Source of the DNA: Acanthochlamys bracteata
Taxonomy: Eukaryota; Streptophyta; Magnoliopsida; Pandanales; Velloziaceae
DNA: 64,000 nucleotides
Reading direction: 5' to 3'
Assembly (NCBI GenBank): GCA_019914995.1
Contig: CM034133.1
Coordinates: 3,224,001-3,288,000, forward strand
How positions within the stretch are numbered: position 1 is the stretch's first letter; each line of letters begins with the position of its first letter. Of the stretch, positions 1 through 11,834 are shown piece after piece. The position numbers and the translations under genes are program-made. The notes under the pieces were generated by a model. That model had not been told where the DNA came from and ran no database searches. It was given only the letters and a program-made list of their open reading frames with translations.

Positions 1-630
1 TAAAATTTATTTTTTTAAAATTTATTATTAAATCACTTCCGAGCAAGTAAAGTAAACGTACTTTCAAATTTGAGATCCATCTTTCTTTGTGATAAATATT
101 GCGTTGCTTGTCCTACAAAAGTTTTTTATCGAACTCCCGACCTTTATCTTATCCGATCTCAACGTAGATAGGTTGGGTTTAGATAAAATTTTTGCTCACC
201 TGTTTCATAAAAAATGTCTGAAATTTGTATTCAAGCTATATTTATGAACGAATGCTTTTCAATGGGGTTCCAAAAAAATATTATTCGTCACAACGTAGGT
301 TGCAAAATCAATGACTTAGGTTTTGTACTGAAAACTAGTTCATTCACAAAATTAGGATATATTTTGTTCACGTGTAAGTAACATGTTGTAAAGTAATTTT
401 TTAAAGAATAAGTTTTGAAAAAGATAAATTGGTTAATAGAAAAGAAAATTATATTTAAAATGAAGAAAATCCAATTTTATGATTTTTTGGCTTAGCCTGA
501 TCCAGAATGTAATCCAAAATTTCGGATCCCTAAGGATTTGAAACCGAAGCCCTTTAGGATTTCTGAACTCATCAAAATTCCGCTGCATACTTTACAGACC
601 TTAACACAATCCTACGTAAATAAAAATACG

Positions 631-640
631 CCACGTGTCG
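631..640. promoter_or_regulatory. G-box / ABRE-like element upstream of the ERI2-like gene
   Basis: The sequence CCACGTGTCG contains a CACGTG core at 632-637, followed shortly by TACGTA. CACGTG with this flank is the usual bZIP/bHLH binding site (ABRE type). It lies about 370 bp upstream of the predicted start codon at 1002, so it is plausibly promoter-proximal. Function is inferred from the motif alone. The rest of 1-1001 is AT-rich with no coding sequence that I can support; a short upstream ORF starts at the ATG near 953 and would be in the 5' leader. Confidence 0.4.
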
Positions 641-1001
641 TTACGTAATGCACAAGCAACATCTCAACTAATAAAATGATCGCACAAACTCGCTCGTTCT
701 CTCTCTTCTCCCTTTTCTCTGGAGTCGCGCACATGTAAGCAAACAGAAACTTCTCACAGAAAAAGAAAAGAAAAAATTCATCTCAATTTTTAATTGAATT
801 GAATTGAACACATGAGAATTTTTTGTTTTGTTTTCTAATTTTAAGTGTGATTTGAGATTACAATTCTTTGTTTTTTTTTTAATATTCTGAAATTTTCTGT
901 TGTTATTTTAATTCGTTTGGATCACTTTGGTTGCTGATGTTTAGGTGGAGCAATGGGGATGAGTGGTATCTGATCTCGATACGCTGCTTCAACTACATAT
1001 C

Positions 1002-4000
1002 ATGGTCGATCAGGACGAGAACGGTACGGTGTCTTTCTTCTCTTCTCCACGATCGTAGCTCCTTTTTTTATTTTTCGTTTATTTCGGAAATTTTGTGCCG
1101 GTTGTAATTGTGGATCTCGATGATATGCTTGAGTTTCTACTGTAATTTGTCTTCGTGTTGATTTCAATCAGTCAGATCGTGTTTTGTGGAAACTTTGATC
1201 TGTGGCAGTTGGTTTAGTTTGGAGATGGCAATTTTGTCCACCTAGGGTGTAGAAATCTTTCCCTTTTTTCTGGTTAGATTTTATTTATTTATTTATTTAT
1301 TTATTTTTGAATACCTTTTTTGGGTTGGTTGGGCATCAGGACTGCAGATTGTGCCCTTTTGCAATATCAGCTGTTTAGTTGTTGATTTTTGGGTTACTTA
1401 AAGCAGATTTCAATGTGCAGTTGCTGGTTTTGGTAGCTTAAAGTAGATTTCAATTTGCACTTGGTGGTGTTGATCTAGTAAATTTACATATACGTTTTTA
1501 AATTTCAGTAATTTTCCTAAGATCTGGCTGGATAAACTTAAAAATAAGGGAAGATGGCTATGTTCTTATAGTATTGCTACCCTTGCATGTTCAGTCTTTT
1601 CTAGAAGATAACAAAGATGGCTTAAGTGGGGAACAAGTGAGCTATTCATGGCCTCAGGCTGGAATGCGAGTCATTTTAGGAATAGGAGGCAAAATTTATG
1701 AAGGAATTGAGATGGAGAGGTATCGGATTATTGCCTGTTAGATTGGGAAAGGCCTCACAGTGATGCCCTGATGTGAATATTTTCTCAAAACATCAGTGTT
1801 TATGTTCCATGCATTTTTCTGTCGAAGTATGGGATGCTATTTTAAGATCATATGTCACATAGGTGAAATGCAGTACTGGAACATCCCAATTTGTAGCCGG
1901 TTCTGATTATACTGTAGCTTTTGTGATGATCTTTTAGTTAATTGAAAAAGAGAAAATGCATGGAGAATGAGTCTTTCGTAACCTTTGAGTATTAGGCTTT
2001 GAGCAATGTATAACAATGTTTTAACTCTTGGGTAATATGTCATTTGAGTTGTTAAAGGTTTTTGTGTGTGTGTGTGTGTGTGTGTTTATTGGGGGAGGAT
2101 AATTTTATTGTACTTTTACCATCTATCCTGCTTCCTGCAATATACTGATAAGCTGGTTTGGGTATTATTCAGTGCTAGAATGACCTAAATTCGCTGAAAG
2201 TCTATATTCATGTGAGAAACAATATGCCCCTTTTGACTTAGAGTTTGATGCAATTTAGGACGGGGAAACTGTTTCGTGGTCTCTTACAATTCTTTCTTAC
2301 AGTCATTATCTTTTTAATAGGATTCACTGGGACTGTGAATCCTACTAAGGAGGTAGAAATAAAAGCAGCCTCATGTTTTCTTTCAGTCAATTAGGCTCAG
2401 TCAGTGTGCAATACTAATCTACACAATGATTGAAATTAATGTTTCTGCAAACTGTTTGGCTTTTAACTTTTCACTGCTTAATTATATTAGATGATTCAAG
2501 AGAAATTTCTAGGAATGTCCAAATTGCTCACATTTTGGCAAAGATGTTTGTAGGAGGGGTTCATGGAAAGTCTTTCAGACGCATACTGATACCCGCTGAA
2601 CTTTATTTGCTTAGAAGTAAACTATATTTAGCACAATTCCACATATTTTATGGGAATGGGTTTTGCGATGATTATGAATGTAGGTAGGTAATGCTATTTG
2701 TTGCTGCCATTTTGCTGGTGATCCATAGTATAGCTTAACATGCTAGTAGATTCAAATAAATACTTCCCAGAAGTTTGAGTTTCTTTCATTATGTTCAACT
2801 CAATCCTCAAGGAGTCGCTGCATTAATTATGTGATGATCTGCAATATATCTTTCCTCTTCATACCTTATATATAGTGTGTGGTGGAACGTAATCAAGAGT
2901 ACCTGCTATATGAGATCTAATATTACTTTTGGCTAAATGCCAAATTCTACATTCTTTCCCTAAATGAATTGAGAGAGTTTATTCTTGTTAGCCATCAGCA
3001 TCAACATTGTAATATTGCAGTACGTTCATTATGGTATGGCCTTTGCAACTTGTTTTTAATTTAGGGGCATATGTTTTTATCAAGAAGTTCTTCATCTGAA
3101 GTATAGCCCCATTTGCTATCACCACTATTATGGTGTATATATCTGATGCTATGTTTTTGGTAGCTATTTAATTAGAAATACGATAGCTATGTTTTGATAG
3201 CTCTTTAATTAGAGGCTATGCTCTGTTTGAGCATATAATCTTCGTAGGGCCATACTTTTAGTTGCTAACACAGCAAATAATTTTCGTAAGGCCTGTGATG
3301 GAAAATCTCCTTTGCTAAAGATGATCTTACTTTGTGTGCATGTCTTTGTGAGAAAGATAAATATTGCACATAAAGCGTGACTAATTTGTTAATGCAGGGT
3401 ACCTTGCAAATCATGGCAAGTCCATTAGTAGTTCACTGATATACTTAATTGCAGCCTATGGTAAGTAAGGTACCCGACATAGTGTGATGAGGCTTAATTG
3501 TTGTTGTTGCGGAAAGTAAGGCATCTTAAGCATCCTGCTTATTCAAAGAAATAGTACTAAGTCTTAATGTCAAGTGAGCTCTACCTTTATCCTTGTAACT
3601 TCTTCTCTTCTGTGATGTTACATTGTTATTTGGAACTTTTTGTGTCTTCCCTTTATTTTTGAACTTATATGATGTCTTCGTATTAGTATTATTAGTCCAA
3701 GCCTACTCATTTAGTTGAAACTGGATGATCAGCCTATATCGTAGATATTTTTTTCATGTTTCATCTTTGTTCCACTAGTTGCCTGACATGAGATACGGCC
3801 ATCTAATTATTGCTGATTCCCTCTCTTTTTGCAGACATTATGCAAATCAACAATGAGGTATCGGCAGGATGGCCGAAGCCTCTGACAGCTCACTATAACA
3901 CTCGGAGTAGTGGGAATGCCAGTGAAGGGCTAACTGAGCTTAAAGAACAAGAAGATGTGCATTCTGCTCCTGTTGAACAAGATAATCTGCTTAGTAAGGA

Positions 4001-5845
4001 TGTTTTACCTCCAAATCATGGTTACAATAACCCATTCAATCAGCAGGAATTTTTCACATTGCCAAACTATTCTCCTGATATTCAAAAACTTAGGCAAAGT
4101 CAGACGGAAAATTTTGAGAGCCATTTCTATTTAGTAAACAGGGACTACCCTTATATTGAAAATAGAATTCATTATCTCCCATTCAGAATGTTCTGTCAAG
4201 GATATCAACATGGCAGACAGTATCAAGAATTTCAGTACTTTGTGGTTATTGACTTTGAAGCAACTTGTGACAAGGAAACAAAACCGCATCCCCAGGAGAT
4301 TATTGAATTTCCGTCTGTTTTAGTTAATAGTATGACTGGACAGCTGGAGGCTTCTTTTCAAACTTATGTTCGCCCTGTTTATCATCAACATTTGACTGAT
4401 TTCTGCAAGGAGCTTACTGGTATTCAGCAAATTCAGGTATTTAAGCCTATTTGAAATTTCTTTTTAATGTCAATTGCTACCATCATTACTATTACCTTAA
4501 ACTATGTATAGTATAGGTTGAATATCTATAAGCTGTTCGATCTGCACAAGCTTGTAATAATGACATTTGCACTATCTTGTGAACACTTTCCCCTTTGTTG
4601 CTTGCCTATGATGGTAAGCTATGAAGTCATAATCACTTGTAAGCAAATAGACTAATGTTGCGTACTTATAATCTCAATGTTGCTGGCAAAATAAGTCAGA
4701 CAAGTTTCTTTTTTTTTAAGAGTGTTGAACCAGTACATTTTGCATTTGGAAATTGGGATGACCTTCCTATCTAGAAGGGATGGAGAAGATTCCAGAATGG
4801 TGGTTAATTTTTCTGATGATTGTTCTGAAGTATCACAAATAGTCTGGCTTTGTTCTTGTGTTACATATTTTTGGCTTCGAATTTCATTTTATTTAGGAGC
4901 ACCTTTGTAGCAAGACAGAGTAGAGATTTCTGATTGCTTGTTAATTTTGGCATAAATTACAATGTGAACTCCTGTTGTTTATGTCCTCCATTGCTTTATT
5001 AGCGCTTGTAGGATAATTTTGGTTCGATGGCAAGGTCTTGATTTTGAACACTGTATCCTGTCTAGGTGGACCGAGGTGTTCCACTAAGTGAAGCTTTACT
5101 CATGCATGACAAGTGGCTGGAGGACAAAGGGATCAAGCACAAAAACTTTGCTGTTGTCACATGGGGTGATTGGGATTGTCGTGTGATGTTGGAATCTGAA
5201 TGCAGAGTTAAAAGGATCAGGAAACCACCCTACTTCAATAGGTAGGTTTGGAAAGTTATTGTCACATGAGGAATCCTCTTACCCTGTTGGTGCTTCAATT
5301 GACTATAATTGCGCTTTCTTTGTTTCCTCTCTAATATGGTTGTAAATCTTTGCAATATGGGCAGGTGGATCAACTTAAAGGTTCCATTTCAAGACATGTT
5401 TGGTGGTGTCCGCTGCAACTTAAAGGAGGCAGTAGAGCTGGCCGGCCTTGCCTGGGAAGGGCGCCCTCATTCTGGCCTAGATGATGCCCGAAACACTGCT
5501 CATCTTCTTACCCTCCTCATGCATCGTGGCTTTAGATTGTCCATTACTAATTCTCTGGTGTGGCAAGACCCCCCTCTAGCTAGTCAGCAATTTCTTGGCT
5601 GCCCAGCTGGTCCTGTTACACATCCTCAGAAGCCAAAAGACCTTACAGTTACATCCATCCCATACCATCCATTTATCGACCCCAATGGAAGGGAGAGATG
5701 CACTTACTGTTTTTGTGGGGTGTTAAGCAGTAAATGTGTGATTCGCAAGCCAGGTCCGACACAAGGCAGATGCTTCTTCGGATGTGGTAATTGGACGGCA
5801 TCGAGGCGTGCTGTCTGTAACTACTTTGCGTGGGCTTCTCCCTGA
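1002..5845 (+). CDS. ERI2-like DEDDh 3'-5' exoribonuclease with C-terminal GRF zinc finger
   Basis: Predicted 426-residue protein from four coding exons: 1002-1023, 3835-4436, 5066-5241 and 5365-5845. All introns are GT-AG and the frame is continuous across every junction. The exonuclease domain shows Exo I as VVIDFEATCD (D147, E149), Exo II as TWGDWDCRVM (near D243/D245) and Exo III as HSGLDDARNTAHL (H302, D307), the full DEDDh set expected of the ERI1/3'hExo RNase family. The C-terminus carries a Cys-rich GRF zinc finger, from CTYCFCG to CNYFAW, as in animal ERI2. Family members trim RNA 3' ends (histone mRNA, 5.8S rRNA or small RNAs); which substrate applies here is not shown by the sequence. 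The start codon sits in a 7-codon exon whose phase matches exon 2; a downstream ATG in exon 2 (MQINNE) is the alternative. The first intron is 2.8 kb. Confidence 0.85.
2063..2085. repeat. (TG)n microsatellite
   Basis: An uninterrupted run of TG dinucleotides lies inside the first intron of the ERI2-like gene. It is probably length-variable; no function is evident. Confidence 0.9.
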
Positions 5846-5975
5846 GTCAGACAACATCTAGTCTTCTTCTATCTATTATCAGAGACCTTGCCTCTGTGAA
5901 AGAAAATGCCTGAGGGACAGGGTGGTGCCAGAAATTGGAGTGGCAATTCGGTACCAGCTTGGCAGGTGTTCCTTG

Positions 5976-5976
<1 letters not shown>

Positions 5977-6006
<30 letters not shown>
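5977..6006. repeat. (TA)n(GA)n compound microsatellite
   Basis: A short TA run passes directly into a GA run about 130 bp after the ERI2-like stop codon, so it probably lies in the 3' UTR. Confidence 0.85.
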
Positions 6007-6649
6007 TTTTCTGCTTGTGTTGCAGTAGTCTCATATTGAGTGTCTGACCTGTGAAACTAACTTCTGATTGATGGAAGAGAAGGGGAAAGAGATGCTGTTT
6101 AGGAAGCTTCACATGCTTGACTACCTTAAATTAAATAAACTTTAATATGTGGAACTTTTTTTTCCCTTTTTTTTCCCGTATGTTTTATAATGAAGATGTG
6201 GCATTGTGGTTGTGTCGTGCTCGCATGTCTATCCTTGTCTTGGACTAATGGCTGTGCAAGTAATTTAACCATTAGTACTGCACGGTGTTTGCCTTGAAGT
6301 TTATCTTTGGGAGGGTGTTTGCAACTACTTATTTACGGTATGTCTTTTACTTAAATATTTTTGTATATTATTTTTAATAAAAATTTTAGAATATTTTAAA
6401 TTTTTAAAATTTAATATAGGTTAAAAATTTTAAATTCATTTATTGAAGTTTTAAAATTTTTTTTTTAGTTTAAGCATTGTCAAAAGTTACTCTGAGTGTT
6501 TAATATCTAGACTTCTAGAGCAAAGTGAGATTTACAGATTTCTCTCAAAATCTTATTATTCCTCGGGTTATGGAATGTAGGATTTCCTATTTCATGTTTA
6601 TATGCTATATACCAAACGGAAGATCAGAGTTCCAGACGTTACCATTTAG

Positions 6650-6835
6650 AGGGCGTTTGGAAAAATATTTTTAAAAATATTTTTGATTTTTTAAATATAT
6701 TTGTTATAAATATATAAAAATTTTACTTAAAACTTTTAAAAATACAAAAAATTTTATCTTTTTATTACTTATTTTTTTTAAATAAAAAAATAAATTTTGT
6801 TTTAAAAAAAATAAAATTCTACAAAGTTTTCCTCC
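6650..6835. mobile_element. AT-rich MITE-like element, copy between the ERI2-like and SF3B6 genes
   Basis: The stretch opens with GGGCGTTTGGAAAAATA and continues as long A/T blocks such as TATAAATATATAAAAATTTTA and CTTTTTATTACTTATTTTT. The same blocks in the same order recur at 51860-52745 and, in reverse orientation, near 18.4-18.6 kb. This copy ends about 130 bp before the SF3B6 start codon, so it may lie in that gene's promoter. Assignment to one non-autonomous repeat family is by eye from shared end motifs and internal order. Confidence 0.5.
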
Positions 6836-6962
6836 GACTGAGCAGAGCGCGTGTTGCTTTTCAGAAATTTCTCGCATCTCCAACACATCTCTGCCAGCCG
6901 TCTACTTGATTTCTCCAATTCCTCCGGCAATCCCTATCAATTTCAATCTTGATTTTTGTATA

Positions 6963-7337
6963 ATGGCGGCGCTGAGCCTTCGCAAGGCTAACACTCGCCT
7001 TCCACCGGAGGTGAACCGTGTTCTCTACGTTCGCAATCTTCCGTTCAATATCTCAAGCGAGGAGATGTACGACATCTTCGGAAAGTACGGCGCAATTCGT
7101 CAAATCAGAATCGGAACTTCGAAGGACACCCGCGGCACGGCGTTCGTTGTCTACGAGGATATCTACGATGCGAAGACCGCTGTAGATCATCTCTCTGGAT
7201 TCAATGTTGCTAATCGGTACTTGATCGTTTTGTATTATCAGCAGGCAAAGATGTCGAAGAAGGTTGATCAGAAGAAGAAGGAGGATGAGATTCAGAAGAT
7301 GCAGGAAAAGTACGGGATTTCATCGAAAGATAAGTAG
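6963..7337 (+). CDS. SF3B6: Splicing factor 3B subunit 6 (SF3B14/p14), U2 snRNP
   Basis: Intronless 124-residue protein. One RRM spans about residues 18-95, with RNP2 VLYVRNLPF and RNP1 [10 protein letters not shown], followed by a basic, charged C-terminal tail ([15 protein letters not shown]). Both length and sequence match plant SF3B6/p14, the SF3b component that sits against SF3B1 near the branch-point adenosine in the U2 snRNP. The chosen start is the [10 protein letters not shown] methionine, because the reading frame upstream of it is not conserved-looking and the family begins here. No intron or frame break is present. The gene sits about 1.1 kb downstream of the ERI2-like gene on the same strand. 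Confidence 0.95.
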   Translation: MAALSLRKANTRLPPEVNRVLYVRNLPFNISSEEMYDIFGKYGAIRQIRIGTSKDTRGTAFVVYEDIYDAKTAVDHLSGFNVANRYLIVLYYQQAKMSKKVDQKKKEDEIQKMQEKYGISSKDK

Positions 7338-10320
7338 AATTTTGAATTGCATTGCATGTATTCTTGAACTCATTTTAGTAGGTGGCGTTCTGGTCTGTAT
7401 CTGAAGTTGAAACTCCAGTATGTATAATGTGTTGTGTTCTGAATGGAAGCTTTGTAATGTTTTCACCAGATAGTTCTAGTTATGAATTAGCAATGTGCGT
7501 TTGCAGTTGATTGTACATTAGTATGTAACTTTGTATATGTGCGTTTTGCTAGTAGATTACTAAATGAAGGGTTCCTCACTACTAATATGGTGTTGTTGGA
7601 CTAATATTTGACTTGTTAGCATTTTTTCCTAAATGCATGGCTTCCAAGTAATATGCATGTTTGAGGATCGTATATAAGGGTCATTTATTACAATAATCAC
7701 ATTTGCTTAGATTGTACAGGTGATTGTTATATTGATTCTATGTCATACATCTGGATGACGGACATCTTAGACTAGGTTCTGCTGTTAACATCTTATTTTT
7801 AGTTTTTGGTAGCTTTTTGCCTCTATGGTAGTGTTTTGTTGTGTTCAATCAAACTCTTATGTGCTTGTTGGTGACTAAGGTTCTAGTTCTAGCCTACTTT
7901 TTATGATATTAATAATTGGCTTATTTGGTGTTACCATTTGCTTTCGTTGTCAGTTGGATGCTAAACGATCCATCATCGCTTATCATAGGTGTTATTGTGT
8001 ATGAGGTTATGGTGCTCTTCGTGAGCTTTGAGTGCGGGATGAGAGGTGATCAACGAAAACATTAGGGCTAAATGTTACTCTGTTAAATTGTTTTGCCATA
8101 TCATTAATCTGTTACTGAATTGCTTTCGTCATGTGGATGGGGTAGATGAATTTTTGGTTTGTTGTTACTGTATACTGCATTTGAACCATAACATCTGTTA
8201 TAACAGTTGTTTGGAATTGCTGCTGAAAGTTTTTGTTTCTTCTATGTTTCTAGATATTTCTGTGTATCCTGTCCATTTTTAGCTTGCTCAAGACATTACA
8301 CACTTCACTTCTGTTCTTATTCCTAGTTCTTTCAAGACGCCTTTGTTTTCTGTTATTACAATCAATTTGTGGTAATTGATTGATAAAAGCTTGATGTGTA
8401 ACATCAGTACTCCTTGACCTTGATAACAGCCTGAATCCGAACTAGAACTTGAAGTCATCTAATACTTTATTTGTCCTGCACTTCTCAATAGTATTTGAAT
8501 TAAAGTATAGTGTACACCATCAATTAACGGAATTTCCTTTACACAACATTGAATCTGAATGAACCCAATCAAAATGAGCATTTCGGTGTCATGCAATGAG
8601 GGTTAGTTTAGCTACTCTCTGGTATTGATGTGATGGAAAGTGATATTTTTTTCCTCCTTCCTTTTTTCTTTTTTAACAAGCTACAAACAAGTTGCTGGGT
8701 AGATTCAACATGGTTTGGTGCTTGCTTGAGGCCACTGATTGCTTTTGCCACCAGAACCAGAGTACTCTTTGCTGTTAATGCCAGCATAAGAGGTTCTACT
8801 ATAAGTTGATTGCTTTATGAAGAAGTCATTCGAGCCACTGGTGTGAACTGGCAATTTCAAGTCCTTAAGTTCTGCTAGTTCTAGCCTTATAAATGAGTTC
8901 TTAGATTACACTTGGAGTGACCTCTGAACTAGTAAACCTGTACACCATCTGGCTTACAATCTATATGTTTGTTTCTTATCTCTAACAAAGATGATGGCAT
9001 TTCTCTTTTGAGCTTAGGGAATGTTGAATGGTTCCTGAATCTGGAACTACTTCTGTTATGTTTTTCTGGTCAGTCTTTGGTGATTGGCGTAAAGCATAGC
9101 AGGAGGGGATATGACTCTGATCTCATTTCAGAGTTGGTTTAGAGCTCTTTGATTAAGGTGAAAGTCATTTTCTGTGGCCACATTTGTGTAATAGTATAGC
9201 AGTACAAATAAACAACAGGGCTCTTGTATTAACATGGTTATCAGCATTGGCTTTTGCAAAGTGGATTATTATATGATGCAACATCTGCCAGGTGCCAATT
9301 TGGGAGATCGTGTAGAGTGTGACAATTAGTTAGATGTGTCCTTTTTCATAGAAGGACTGTTTCCAAGTTTTGATTTTGTGTTTCTGTGTTATGAGTCTCT
9401 AGGGAAATATCCTGAATACTTAATTACGTGCATATATGCTTATTTTCTTTTAGTTAGATATAGAGTACAACTGTTAGGCAGAGAGAATGCAGGCAAGCTA
9501 GTCTAGTAGTCAACTTGTGTACAGGAATTAAATATATTAAGTTTGTGATGGAGTAAAAAATAGATTTCTATGGGGTTGATCCTCATAAGGATAAAGAAAA
9601 TTCATTAATTTAAATGTTTTGATTAGTCTCTATTTAAGTAGAGTTTGGGATGAGTTGTCCAATAAGATAATCTGAAGAAGGTGACGAAATTACTACTCCT
9701 AAATATTACAGTATGTCATGAAAGATCGTAGTTCTAATTATGTGGATGTTGTAGTATATCATATTCTTTTTGTGTGTTAAATTGGTATGTCGATTTCAAT
9801 TGTAATATATTGTGGGTGATGTAGTATATTATGTTCTTTTCTTGTGTTAGATTGTAGTACATTATGTTCTGAAATGTCAAATGCTGCTCTCCTGCTGTTA
9901 TGTGGTTAACAGTTCTGCAGATTCTGGAGTCGTATGTCTTTCTGGAGAACATTTAACCGTTGCATTTAACCTCTACGGCTACGGCTAGCAGAACTGAAAG
10001 CCAGGTGATATCTCTTTTGTCATTTTTATTCGTTACCTTTAGATGGTAATAAATTAGAAGGCATCCTTATTCTGTGAGTGGACAAACAATACGAATTTAT
10101 GGTGAAGATCCTAAGGATGTCAACCGGAGCAATGATTTGCTCGACCTTGACTTTACTTCCGTGAACGTAGTATAAACTAAAGCCAAGATGAATCAAAGTA
10201 TGTACATATATACATACACACAGCCTCTTCTCACTGCAGCATATGTACATACAACATAAACAGAACCTTCACCTCCAACTAACTCAATATGGATAAAAAA
10301 AAATTTCCATGCACTTAGCA
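7338..10320. other. Gene-poor interval between SF3B6 and the P450 remnant
   Basis: The first few hundred bases are likely SF3B6 3' UTR. No ORF longer than about 80 codons resembles a protein family, and none shows joinable exons. A short internal repeat lies at 9751-9870 and is listed separately. I see no tRNA or other RNA gene. Confidence 0.5.
9751..9870. repeat. Three imperfect copies of a ~34-bp unit
   Basis: A unit beginning GTAGTATATCATATTC occurs at 9751-9784, again at 9821-9854 (GTAGTATATTATGTTC), and as a shorter third copy starting near 9853 (GTAGTACATTATGTTC). The first two are separated by about 36 bp of unrelated sequence. This looks like local duplication and no function is apparent. 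Confidence 0.6.
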
Positions 10321-11474
10321 ATGGCTGTAACAGCAGTCTTCTTCTTTGTTCTTCGCTTAGTTCTCCAGCGACTAACCGAACGTCAGAGGTCAACCCTCCC
10401 TCTCCTCCTGTTCCACGATATATCTATCCCGTTTCTCGGCGCACTCCCGCACATCGGCCCTGCTCCACCATCATGTACTTGAAGATGGAAGCACGTAACG
10501 GTTGTTGTTTCTTCACCATCAGCTACCGTGTGTTTCACAAAACTCTCGATTGACAGTTTACCAACCCGCCGGAACATATCTCGCCCCGTCAGCTCACCTA
10601 CAACCGTGAAACACTAGTTTTGTTCTGACCGCACACCTTGGTGCACGTGCGGCAACACATTTGATGCTGTCCATGGATGGCTGCTGTGAACGAAAAACGA
10701 AAGCCAGTCGTGGTGCCGGAGATGATAGTATGCACTTGATACTATCATTGATGAAAACATCCAGGGACACTCATCTTGTAAGTTTCAGGAGTTCTCCATT
10801 TCCTAATTGTTGTAAAGCTTCAACAGTTCATATATATTGTAGCGGGAACTACCGTGATGTAATGCAGGACTTGTTCACTGCCGGCACGGACACAGAATGG
10901 GCATTAGCCGAGATCCTGCGATTATGAAACGTGCACAACAAGAGCTCGGCGAGATCGTTGGTCGTGACCGCCATCTCGAAGAAACCGGCATTCCCGAGCT
11001 TCTCTACCTTCAAGCTATCGTCAAAGAAGCTATGCGAAAACTCCCTTCGTCTCCGCTTACTCTCCCTCGCTACTCCTTCGAGCCTTGCGACGTAGATGGT
11101 ACGACATTCACGGCGAAACTCGGTTTTTGATCAACATCGGGCGATTGGCGAAGACCCTGACGTGTGGAAAGATCCATTAAGCTTCGATCCGAAGAGGTTT
11201 CTTACTGGCAGACGACAGCAATAGAGCTCAACGGCAACGATTTTGACCGAGCTGATTCTGTTCGGTTCAGGGCGGAGGAGGATCTGCCAGGGGAAGCAAG
11301 CAGGAATTGTCATCGTTCAGTATTTCCTAGGAACGCCTGTGCATGCGTTTCATTGGTTTATGCCGAACGCTGAGAAATATGAACATGGATGAAACGCCCG
11401 GTCTGGCGTTGCCGAAGACCATCCCCATCACGGCTAGCGTCACACCAAGGCTGGCACCCAGCTTGTATATGTGA
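10321..11474 (+). pseudogene. Decayed A-type (CYP71-clan) cytochrome P450
   Basis: The sequence begins with an apparent start, MAVTAVFFFVLRLVLQRL, the hydrophobic N-terminal anchor of a microsomal P450. Recognisable pieces follow in several frames: LGALPHIGP, PPEHISPRQLTYN, an I-helix DLFTAGTDTEWALAEI at 10868 onward, a K-helix region YLQAIVKEAMRKLP, the FDPKRF (PERF-type) block, and a heme-binding segment at 11261-11293. The end reads [10 protein letters not shown] to RLAPSLYM-stop. Many stops and frameshifts break it, part of the middle (between helices A and H) is missing, the I-helix lacks about five residues after GTDT, and the heme motif has one extra Arg codon. A GT-AG intron at 10778-10867 matches the position of the conserved A-type P450 intron, so this decayed in place rather than by retrocopy. 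The subfamily is uncertain; CYP75-like wording is only suggestive. Confidence 0.9.
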
Positions 11475-11834
11475 AGAAATGAAAATTTCTGATTTGTTCT
11501 ATTGAATTATTGCTGGTGATTCAAGTTTGCATAGATGCTGTATATGCAGATCCCAGTATGAAATCACATACCCTTTTAAACATCAGTTTACTAAAAATCA
11601 TGAAAGAGATAATTTTACAACACCTAAAATGTTACATAGCGAGTCCCTTAGCAACTATCTCTAGCTACTTTTGTACATTATGATTCTAGACAACAGACTT
11701 GTATTTGACAATTTCAGCCAATTACAGGTAGAATGAATCAAAATAATACGTTAATAGAGGTAATAATAACTTAATGACAGGTTACAATTAGAATGCTACA
11801 GAGATAAATAAATCAGACTTCTACAACAAATACT

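Noticed and set aside
5309-5364. Upstream in-frame extension of the last ERI2-like exon
   Set aside because: It is open by chance; the splice acceptor at 5364 restores N-R-W-I-N across the junction and matches the family.
8046-8282. 78-codon plus-strand ORF as a small gene
   Set aside because: Cys/Leu-rich chance composition, no domain, no start context and no joinable exons.
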